A stretch of 64,000 bases of DNA, taken from positions 1-64,000 of the forward strand of contig CANTFL010001406.1 in the NCBI GenBank assembly GCA_947650285.1. The letters run 5' to 3'. Position numbers and translations under genes: made by a program. The stretch is from Hyaloperonospora brassicae (lineage: Eukaryota; Oomycota; Peronosporomycetes; Peronosporales; Peronosporaceae). The notes below the pieces were generated by a model. That model had not been told where the DNA came from. It made no database searches and saw nothing but the letters and a program-made list of their open reading frames with translations. Below, in pieces: positions 55,413 to 64,000 of this stretch (its first letter is position 1; each line of letters opens with the position of its first letter).

Positions 55413-55804
55413 TGTAACGGGGCAGCCCGTTACATGATATTGTCACTTTAAGGAAAGTGACAATAAAGAATATTACGTTGAATATTCTTTTAACAATATG
55501 ACTAATCGTGGTGATATTGACGGGTCGACCAAAGAGTCTGCTCATTGGTTGATATCTTGATGATATCAACCCACCAATCGCCGCAAGACGCGCGCAATGA
55601 GTGGTGAGTAGACATCGTCATACACTCAGTTAGATTAGTATAATTAAGTTAAGTCAAACACAGAGACAGTGGTTCGAAGACTTAATTATATTAATATAAC
55701 AGTTCTGCTTTTACCTTACCTACGCTTCCTCGCTTGCCTTGTGTACGTCTGTCGGGGCACCGATACCCTTGCGTGAAGTTCACGCAAGGGTTTGCCCCGT
55801 TACA
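55413..55804 (+). repeat. 3' LTR of A1
   Basis: The length equals that of the 5' LTR. About 18 differences were counted, clustered at 55588-55622 and near 55500. Five of the six hairpins of the 5' LTR remain perfect here. Confidence 0.95.
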
Positions 55805-55809
55805 GGAGG

Positions 55810-56936
55810 CGAACGAGCAAGAGTATGTACTTGCTTGCGCCCTGAGTATTGGCGAAAATGCAAGATGGTGAGAGTTCGACGAAGGTCGGCCGACCAATAT
55901 CGGCAGGAAGATGCACCCACAATCGGATGATAGAGAGCTTAAGAATCATTGTTTGTAGGACGTTCAAACAAATATCACTTCTACTTTCAAAGCATCCTCT
56001 ATCCCTATATAGTCTAACACTATGTGGGGAGGTCGAGTATCGTCGACGAGGCCTCCACCACGTAAAATTGGCGATTAGCTTCCCTTTCAGGTGGCACGCT
56101 GCGTTGCCTCCCGTAGCACGCGCAGCGGAGAAAAGGCCTCCCGACTTATAACCTTGGCACCACAAAGGGGACTTTTTGTCCAATGTAATGAGGACAGATA
56201 CAGGACAGTCTTAAATTTTATAGTATAGATGGAGCCCCTAAATTTTCAATAATATAAGAGAAATAATAATTAATAGAGTTAGGGGGTAGAATGTAATCGA
56301 CAGGTGCTACATGCTGTCATTGAGGCGTCTCGGCATGATTTTCGTTCATGAGCTTGTAGTTCAAACAGTTTGGTGTAGCAGCACCTAGCGAGAGGTCATC
56401 GGCTCGACATTCGGTGAATGCAGTAAAAACTTCAAGCCTTCGGGTTCTGGTGTGCCGGAGTTCACCAGCACTGTCCTGTCAGGCAGTGACATCCCCTACT
56501 TAAGGTGTGTGTAAGTGTTTGTTAGAAACACATTACCTAGCAGGAGACTGGAGATGAGTTTTTAGCGATGATTTAGAAGATGCAGGATCAGGTGGGGAAG
56601 CTACAGCAAAGTTTCCTGAAGAAACAAACTTTAGGTAGCAATTTATTTTGTAGTGGTCCCTCGGCAGTAATTTGATAATTGTATTGCGAAAATTTTCAGA
56701 CTGAAATAATCAAAAAATAAGGAAGTCTTTTAACATTTGGCATGGGTCAACCATGAGACACAAACTGTTTCATAAGTAAGGGAAGGTATTAAATAAGAGA
56801 ATGAAAAATCACAGAGACTCTACTGTAAGTGACTCTGAGCAAGTCTCCGTCTATGTCGTCGGTTGCTCGAAGAGCCCATCAAAGGAAGTCAGGGTTGCGC
56901 TAGTGGCAAAGCATTAAAACAGACGAGTACATCTTA
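55810..56936. other. Flank between A1 and R1 copy 2, nothing recognised
   Basis: A 100-codon frame at 55849-56151 (+) overlaps a 127-codon frame on the other strand. Neither has a domain. The rest is AT-rich. Confidence 0.4.
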
Positions 56937-57433
56937 TCGACGTGACAACCGTTGGCACGCTCTCTGGAATGGCAGCTGTTCTCGAAAGTGAGGGGCTCAC
57001 CACGAACGACGCAGAATTCCAGCACGTGGAGAGAATCTCTTACGCTCAGGACTTGACCATTGTGAACGATTGTCGATCACGGGCAGCTCCACATTGTCGA
57101 GTCCTTTCGTTGTGGTGATACAATGTCCTGGCAATGCAATTTCCACGCAAAAAAGGCAGAAATGTCGACCCCACGCTTCAGTTTCCCAACGATGGGATGG
57201 AGGGGTGACTTGTCGCAGCGACAGCTCGACATGCTCGTAGAAACGAGACAGCGCTGCATTGTTGTCATGGACGTCGGGGTCGCACGCATTCATCGAGTCA
57301 GTCTGAACACAAGGGAGTATCATACGAAATGTCCATGCTAGCAGACTGGATTGGGAAACGTCCGGCTGGCACGATTGGGACTATGTGTTTCGCGCGTCGC
57401 GCTGTTGCAGTCGACGTTTGCCTCGCGCCATTT

Positions 57434-57450
57434 GCCCATTTACACATTCG
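57434..57450 (+). promoter_or_regulatory. Candidate oomycete initiator, copy 2
   Basis: GCCCATTTACACATTCG aligns with the copy 1 initiator at 7310. Here the second half (CACATT) is better and the first has one change (GCTC to GCCC). It is 44 bp upstream of the ATG at 57484. Confidence 0.5.
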
Positions 57451-57483
57451 CTCTCCGTCCGACGACTCACCACCGGAGCAACT

Positions 57484-58194
57484 ATGCGATACCGCGTCGC
57501 GCTGGCTCTGCTCGTGGCTACCTGCGCCGCACGCTTCGTCAGCTCCACCTCCATGGACGACCGTGTCAACAAAAAGACCGAGACCAAACCCGAGACCGAG
57601 ACCGAGACCGAGACCAAGACCAAGACCGAGGAAGAGGACGTGAATGGGGACGACAGCATTCAGGAGGAGAGGGCTCCAAGTTGGGGTATTCTGAAGGCAA
57701 AACTTCCTGCAGCCGTCAAAAACGAACGAGATGTGACTGCAAGCGCGTTGAAGGCAATCGCCACCAACACAGACGAGGCTGGAGCTGGACTGAAGAACGC
57801 TGCTAACAAAGTAGACGACATGGGGGATGACGCGTTGAAACTTGCCAAAGTCGGAGATGATGCGGCCGTGGTCGCCAAAAAGCCATGGTCAAAAAAGAAA
57901 AAAGTGTTCGTTACTTTAGTTGCGGCGGCAACGATCGCTGGGACCATCATGTTTTTTATGAACATGAGAAGGGGACCAACGGTGGCGACTACGGGTGGAC
58001 AGTTTGCGGTAATGGACAGCTCGTCGGGCCCAGCGATGGACAGCTCGTCGGGCTCAGCGATGGACAGCTCGTCGGGCTCAGCGATGGACAGCTCGTCGGG
58101 CTCAGCGATGGGCAGCTTTTCAGGCTTAGCGCTGGACAGCTTGTCGGACTCGATGTTGGACGAAATGGCGGCCACGGGTTTTGGCGGCGCGTGA
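57484..58194 (+). CDS. Secreted EER-motif candidate effector with a transmembrane segment and C-terminal repeats (copy 2)
   Basis: The 236-residue paralogue of the protein at 7360. The signal peptide (residues 1-21), the Thr/Glu/Lys repeat (one unit longer), SIQEER and the Ala/Asp/Lys helix are nearly identical to copy 1. From KKPWSKKKK on, the membrane segment (VFVTLVAAATIAGTIMFFM) and the next 20 residues are unrelated in sequence but similar in character. The C-terminus has about six AMDSSSGS-type repeats and ends LDEMAATGFGGA. The frame is intact. The longer frame from 57385 starts before the candidate initiator and lacks a signal peptide at its N-terminus, so it is not used. The role is inferred only from secretion and the EER motif. 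Confidence 0.8.
   Translation: MRYRVALALLVATCAARFVSSTSMDDRVNKKTETKPETETETETKTKTEEEDVNGDDSIQEERAPSWGILKAKLPAAVKNERDVTASALKAIATNTDEAGAGLKNAANKVDDMGDDALKLAKVGDDAAVVAKKPWSKKKKVFVTLVAAATIAGTIMFFMNMRRGPTVATTGGQFAVMDSSSGPAMDSSSGSAMDSSSGSAMDSSSGSAMGSFSGLALDSLSDSMLDEMAATGFGGA
58010..58160 (+). repeat. 24-bp minisatellite in copy 2 (about 6 units)
   Basis: Units of the form ATGGACAGCTCGTCGGGCTC plus AGCG are repeated head to tail, with outer units diverged. Three units (about 58034-58106) are identical. Confidence 0.8.
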
Positions 58195-58808
58195 GACTGG
58201 ACAAGGGAACGTTGGGCTCCGCCTAAATGTAGCCAGAAATCGCCGCCAAATCGCTTTGTTTGATGGTTCCAATACAATCTTTTGCCACTTCGTTTGTTGC
58301 GTTATTCGTCTCATTCGCTTTGTAGACATTCTACTGACCCCATGACCAGCACCGACCGGCCGACCGACCGGACGCAAAGACCCCTTCGTCTCGTGCGTAG
58401 TGGTGTCCAATGCGTCTGTGGTACGTACTTTCCTCGAGTCTCGCGCTGCTCCCGTCTCGACGTGATTCGTCTCCGGCGTCTCTGGTCGATGCTGCAGTCT
58501 CCGAGCTAACAACAGAGCGATCATATATACCCCCAACAGCCAACAGATTGTCGACCAGCAGCGCGACAGCGACCACGTAGACGAGAAGCTCTGGCAGCAA
58601 CGTATGCGATCACTGCTGATGTGCTACAGAAGGAGACGACCGACCGATCGATTGTCTGTTGCGCTGCGGTACGAGATGAAAGCACAGCGACGAATCTGTC
58701 TGGAAACGCCAATTGTATAGCTGACAGCGGCACATGTCGTGCCGTTTTCTCCCTCTCTTTCGCTCGCTAGCTCTCTCTCTCCTCACTCTCTCGCTATTAG
58801 TGTATAGG
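58195..58808 (+). other. Spacer with pyrimidine tract and probable intron acceptor, copy 2
   Basis: It matches 8161-8776. The CT-rich tract at about 58745-58800 ends in TAGTGTATAG. Confidence 0.4.
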
Positions 58809-59463
58809 CAACAGCAACAACTCGACGCTCTTGGGGTAAACGAGAAAGCGCTGCAGAACGAACTTCTGTCAGTCATTCCTGCAGCTGTGTCGAGACTGCG
58901 TCGTGTGCTCGACAGTACCAGAACGTGGGGCATCGATGCGGCCGTTGGTTGATGGAGTGTCAATGATATGAGACCAGCACAAGGTCCACCTGCTTCATGA
59001 TGGGCTGATGTTGCTGGTGTTGCAATGTCAATCGGACTTTGACTTTGCTCAAGTCGGGGACGTGTCGTGGCGACTAGACCATGTGCTGCATTCGAGTGGG
59101 GCTGAAAGTGATCACGAACCACTGTACGTTGTGCAGCAGCGAGTGCAGTCGCCTTGACCTCTTCATGGCTTGGAACTCCAGGCGATTGTGTTGACGTGTG
59201 GAGTGGAAATGTCGCGAGTGCTCATGTATCGCATCCGCAGGCGACTGACTGCTCATGAAGTGGAGAAGCTGATGACGGGAACGGTGTCAAAGGTCCGACT
59301 CACGAGCACAGGAGCGCGTAGAAACCCAGGCACGTGTGGAAAAGCGAATAGTTGCTGCATCGAGCGAGTCTTGGTCAGGAAGGCCGTGTTGTTGGGACTG
59401 GCCACGTTGCTTCAGCAGTCGAGTCGGTCCAAGTCGAGAGGTTTGGCACTGCAAACAGACTGA
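58809..59463 (+). pseudogene. COMM-domain family gene remnant, copy 2
   Basis: It is colinear with 8777-9442: QQQQLDALGVNEKALQNEL, then after breaks DVSWRLDHVLHSSGAESDHE and SRVLMYRIRRRLTAHEVEKL. A missing base near 59040 breaks the entry to the COMM domain, so this copy is more damaged than copy 1. Confidence 0.45.
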
Positions 59464-61774
59464 CATCACTTGACAATGCTTTTCGACAATGTCGTGGCTG
59501 CCGTTTGCAGGTACGATGTCCGTCTCTCACTTCGCGATAGCTCTTTCTCGAGTGGTGCTTCTCGTCGAACCATGCGCATGTGTCGACGATGGACAGACGT
59601 GAGCTCTTGGACGTTGGCGCTCGATCGTGATCGTACGCGGACTGGAGTCCGACTACTCGTATCAGCTGTTCGGCCTCGTCCGTTCGCTTATCGGCTTGAC
59701 AGTGGTCATCCGCCAACTCGTGCTGCTGCCCGACGCACGTCTCGATCGTCAAGCACTGACGTCCAGTCCCTCGATCACGCGACCAACTACTGAAGCAAGA
59801 GCAATACCGACCGACTTTCGTATCACGACGAACTAGTCATCACCCCCTTCACCGCAAATGACATCGTTGGTCCGGAGCGCCGGTACACTGGCCTGTTCGA
59901 GATCATTAGTGGTGAATGGACAGTGAGCAAGTCATGTGCCCCTCATGACCATGACCAACTACGCTTCTCGACAACGACAAGGGTGGCGATGTGGTCACCT
60001 GTGCGGATGACAGAGATCCGGTCAACCAGTGTATACAGACGACCAGCATTGCGGGCACTTACCGAAGTTTCTGCCATCTGCACAGCGACTCGATTGTCGC
60101 CTCCAAGCTCGATCCACCACTTGTTCCAAAAGCAGTTCCGGTGGCCTGTCATGCCCGAACGGTACATCCTCTGCTCCCTGCCAGACGGTGTTCAGGCGCA
60201 CCAGGCGCACGTTCGATATGAAGCTGTCGATGCACTCTTGGAACTGCACGGGTCTGATCACTACCTCGTCGATCCGATCGATAACACTAACCCATCGATC
60301 CGATCGATAACGTCTCGGCTTGGACAATCGTTCCATGCGCGAAGGACACGTTGCAGACCAAAACGGATTCGCTTTCACTGTGGGCACACTCATACGTGGT
60401 CAACTGCCATGTGTGTCACGAATCACTTGCAACACACATCACTTGCAACATGCTGCACTCGACATACGAAGCGTTTGTCCTCGTTCACGCCAAGTCCTGC
60501 TTTCAGCTGGCTTGTCTTCGTGATTAGACAAGCACCACGTCAGGTCGTGCTATCATTGTCCAGGCAACAGGCTCGACCAACTCAGCACGCACTTTTCGTT
60601 TTGTGTGCACTATGAAGCTAGCACTCGCCATCCCGTCAGCAGAGAAGTCGTTGTCATGGCCACGTCCACCACCACCTTCGCATGAGATATTTCGAGCTCG
60701 AGCAGAACTGGACCGGATGTTTTCGCGCCCCGGGTGCTGACGTATGCTTCGGCGTACTCTCGACTGCGATCAGGGAAGGCTGCGTCATGGTTACTGCCAC
60801 CAGCGTGTGGGTCACCGACAGCCACATGACGACAGATGGAGCGATACGGCAAGATACTGCAGACGCATGTGCACCTGACTGCCTGTGGTATTAAAGTCGC
60901 CGGTGAGGCCGGTGCGACGTCGGCAGCGGTTTGCGCGAAGCAGAGAGTGCTCATGGCTTTTGTGGCTGCTCTGTCGATCGAGACTGCCAAGCTGAAGCAC
61001 CACTGTGCCGTTGAGCTGAACGAAGTGGGCGTGATGCCATGTCATGAACGGCTTCTTGCAGAGCGCTTGGCACAACAACTTGCTGTCGATATTACGGAGT
61101 CGCTTGACCCGTACACGAAGAAGCCAACGCGATGGACCTGTTGCTGCTGTTCTGCAGCATGTCGATGGTCGCCCCGCTGAAAATGGAGCAATTGTGGCGT
61201 GAAAACGCCACCAGATTCCGCGATGGTACTCCATTGAGGAACCGGCAGAAGACTGAGAGACAGAGAGAGAGCAAGCGCGACCGCACAGCGAGTGTTACTG
61301 ACACGTCGCAATCCCAACTCAGTCTACACTGGCTGCGCGTCTTCTGGTCGTTCACGTTCCATCCTGTGATGACTCGTGACGCGTCCAAACAGCGCCTGCA
61401 GACCCCACTGAAGCTGTTGGCCAACATGACGGACCTTCTTGATGGTGTGCCCACCCGCTCGTCTCCGCGTGAACGTCCGAACTCGCTCCGCTCTCGCCGG
61501 CTGTCGCACCGGATCAGTCGGTCGGTCGATCGGTGACAGACCCGACGCCATTCGATGTGCGCTGGCAGTGGCTCGACGTGTGGACGACGGACTGTTCGAC
61601 GTGCACAATGTGGCACCTTTGGCGCATGGGAACGCATACCTCCTATTTGCAGTATCGGTTTCGACAGGGAGCGCGAGCACTTGGCGGTGCTCCTGCGCAT
61701 TGTTGCTTGATGTCCGTCGGTTTGATTGGTAGAAACATCGTTCGCAGGGACTGGGCGTTTGTCTCGCGTCCCTC
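59464..61774 (+). pseudogene. Unidentified decayed coding-like region of R1, copy 2
   Basis: It is colinear with 9443-11740. The largest open piece is 59923-60615 (230 codons); 61132-61536 matches 11086-11500. Frame breaks differ from copy 1, as expected for independent decay. No family was recognised. Confidence 0.35.
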
Positions 61775-61879
61775 AGCATATAGGTCCAAAGCTCAGGGGC
61801 AAACATTGACAATATCTTGACACGGCGAGGAGATATTTGCCTCGCAAGAAAGTCATGAAAGAAGAAATTACGATTCAGA

Positions 61880-62800
61880 TTCATTTTGACTGAACTTGCT
61901 TGTTTATTGTTGATCGCAGAATCCAGAAGGTGTTGACATCATTTGCAGAACCAGTAAAAACAGTACGCAAGATGGCGCTTACAGCCGACCAAGCGCTATG
62001 TAGCAGGACCCTCTTCGTCTTGCCGCAATACAGAGTGTAGGATGATAGACAAGATGCCAAGATAGGTAAGGGATGAGAAAAGAAAGTAGTTTCGGGCCAT
62101 TCTAGGAACGCCGATTGCTTTTGACGAAGAAGTTGAGCGTCTGGATCGTGTCCACTGGGTAATGATACATGTCCAACTCTCATTATCTCCCGCGCGGCTC
62201 CCGCGCAGTCCCAGGGGATGTGCATGAGTCTCTCATGCTGCTTTCTACGGGTTTTAAGCCACTTGCACGTAGAATCTTGAAACCCGCCCCGGATAATTTG
62301 GAATCAACTGATCGGAAGCTATTCTGTAGCATACTCAAACCTGGCATCCCGTGTGGGTATGGCAATGCGCCCAGAGCTGCGCCATTGACTATGACTTCTG
62401 CAATACCCGCCATCGTGTGATGTAGCTCTGTAGTGAAGATTGATGAGCACCGCCGATTGAGCTGAAGTCAAATGTTGTCGACAGTTGATGGGAGGCACCA
62501 CAAAACTCATGTCGCAGCGGATGCGCTGCAAGCACTAGCGCTCTGTTGCATTTTAGTTCGTTCTCTGTCGACTATCAGTTCGTTCGTAAGCGTCTGCTCT
62601 GAGGATATCGATCACTTGACCGGTAACCCAATGACCCAGCGAATGCCGTTTGTAGCCTGATGTAGGACGATGCTTGCACGGTCTCTATCCAGAGGGGCGT
62701 GGAGATGTTCGCTGACGACCCCCAGACTTGTAAATGTCGAGGTCAACTGATGCTCAAGTTCACGTCCGTTTCGGGTCGTGAGCTACGGCGGTACACATAC
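61880..62800 (-). repeat. LINE-associated 3' region
   Basis: It lies downstream of the LINE reverse transcriptase on the minus strand. Bases 62090-62800 match 46150-46900 in inverse orientation. The frame 62413-62183 (-) reads AGIAEVIVNGAALGALPYPH. No poly(A) tail was identified with confidence. Confidence 0.45.
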
Positions 62801-64000
62801 TATGTTTGCTACCTTCTAAGATGGGCTGGGATTTGGGATTGCCGTAGTCTAGAGCCCTTTTCGTGGGTACTGTAATCCAGAGTTGCCGTCGCATTATGTG
62901 TGCATCCGCTATCATTCATGCCTGGAGCAGTGAGTAGTTCTTTGATGAAAGCACACACCCCTTGTCCTCCATAATTTAAGGACACACATCCCACCCATAA
63001 GTTGCCGAAAAAGAAGTCTTGTGCTCCTGGATGTACATGGATGTGAGTGTCGAAATGTCTTCGCAATTCTGGAGAAGCAAATTATGCTCTACCGGGTGGC
63101 AACGAGGTTGGTCACAAGCCACTTCGATAATCTGTGGCGGTGCTGTTGTTGAACTCTATTCGATTCTTCCAAGGCAGGTGCTATCACGCCCTGATTTCCG
63201 CGCTTATGTCTAGTTGAGGTAAGTATCCAATCTCCCCACGTGCAATAATAGCGACCACATTTGCGTATCAAGTATTTCGTGGCGTGCGTTTGATTCTGAG
63301 TACAAATTGCGACGTCCAAATAGATGCAACCAATTCTATCCGCGCCTCGTGGAGCATAAAGCAGGTTTGGATTGACTTTATGTCTGCTACCGTTTGTCAA
63401 TGTGGAATGATGCCATAAAGATTTCTATTAAAGGTTTGCAATTACTTCTTGGCCCACTATAGGATCCTAAAGACCGCTGAGGTGAACAATACGTAGGGAG
63501 CATGATAGCATGGAACAGCAACATTCTGACCGCAACGCTGGTTCAAATGATTGCCGCTATCGCGAGACGCTTTAGACGTTTGGACTAGTCATGCCCAGTG
63601 AGCGTCAACGAGATCTCCAGTTCCCACTTGGTAATATCCTAGATACATAGTCGTGTCCCCATGTCGGAAAACAGATATCCCTTCATGATTCGTGATCGCA
63701 TCCGCTGTATCAAGCGAGGACGTACACTCTTCGCTGGTTGAACAAACCGATCACATGGATCGCCGAAACACTGCACGGATGATCACCAAAGTTGGTTGTT
63801 GCTCCGCACGCTGAAGGAGCACCGTCGGATCGTCAACAAAAGACGAGAATTTGCTCCTGGTCCGGAAAGCTGAAATGCCGTAGACCAATCATACGTTTAC
63901 TTGCACAAGGGCTTCATAGTCAGTATCTCTGCCACGAGTACAGTCAGCATCGGTGCTAAAGGACAATCATGTTGATGTTCGTGAAGACCGCGTCGGGTAG
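62801..64000 (-). pseudogene. LINE ORF2 fragment: reverse transcriptase and C-terminal part (runs off the window)
   Basis: On the minus strand, bases 64000-63450 are the inverse counterpart of 12500-13050, including the FVDD box (near 63830). Downstream, 63400-63089 encodes SRHKVNPNLLYAPRGADRIG followed by YLDVAICTQ and CGRYYCTWGDWIL. This fits the post-RT region of LINE polyproteins (KVNPxLLxxPRxxGGIGLxxLxxAxxxQ). Stops and frame changes are present. The N-terminal part lies beyond 64000. Confidence 0.65.

Larger units (their letters stand above)
47833..55804 (+). mobile_element. Ty3/gypsy chromodomain retrotransposon A1 (best preserved element)
   Basis: The element is 7.97 kb with 392-bp LTRs (47833-48224 and 55413-55804) and the target duplication GGAGG at 47828-47832 and 55805-55809. 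It has a primer-binding site, gag, protease, RT, RNase H, integrase, GPY/F module, chromodomain, a large antisense frame and a polypurine tract. The LTRs differ at about 18 of 392 positions by eye, so insertion is not recent. Breaks in gag-pol include an 11-G run at 48757, a frame change near 50100, TAG at 50676, TAG at 52257, a frame change near 52405, TAG at 52577, a frame change near 52650 and TAA at 54138. It cannot be autonomous as it stands. Confidence 0.95.
56937..61774 (+). repeat. Segmental duplication R1, copy 2
   Basis: It is the partner of 6815-11752, same orientation, slightly shorter mainly because of fewer minisatellite units and small indels. It carries the same gene order. 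Confidence 0.85.

Overview
The window is transposon-dense DNA of an oomycete, most likely a member of the Peronosporales (Phytophthora or downy mildew group). Four things point there. The Ty3/gypsy polyproteins are of the types known from that group. One element carries a second RNase H. Two secreted-protein genes have a dEER-like motif. Both of those genes have a candidate oomycete initiator (GCTCATT-type) just upstream of the ATG. I cannot name the species. No rRNA or tRNA gene, CRISPR array or bacterial-style operon was seen.

Layout. 1-5060: the 3' part of a decayed LTR element (E0), with a long minus-strand gene remnant (3095 down to 321) followed by an LTR-like stretch. 5859-6215: a DDE transposase remnant. 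6815-11752: first copy of a ~4.9 kb duplication (R1) holding a secreted EER protein gene and a decayed COMM-domain gene. 11940-13140: an LTR fragment and a LINE reverse transcriptase fragment. 13238-21310: decayed gypsy element A2, minus strand. 21480-26790: decayed gypsy element F3, plus strand. 26815-30790: truncated gypsy element B1. 30791-44181: long gypsy element B2 with ~1.1 kb LTRs, a very decayed interior and two RNase H domains. 46090-47215: LINE-associated and LTR fragments. 47833-55804: gypsy element A1, the best preserved, with 392-bp LTRs and a GGAGG target duplication. 56937-61774: second copy of R1. 61880-64000: a LINE on the minus strand.

The only genes that look intact are the two paralogous secreted proteins (7360-8160 and 57484-58194). 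They are about 50 kb apart in direct orientation. Their N-terminal halves are nearly identical, a short membrane-segment block is sharply different, and a C-terminal 8-residue repeat varies in copy number.

The most unusual signal is in family A (A1, with A2 as a diverged copy). First, LTRs and coding region alike are built of near-contiguous short perfect inverted repeats (arms 8-13 bp, loops 0-8 nt). In several places the two copies differ on both arms so that pairing is kept. Second, a large antisense reading frame (about 535 codons with one stop) lies between pol and the 3' LTR, overlaps the end of pol including its chromodomain, and is recognisable in A2. E0 has a large minus-strand coiled-coil gene remnant in what looks like the same position. 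All comparisons were done by eye; counts are approximate.
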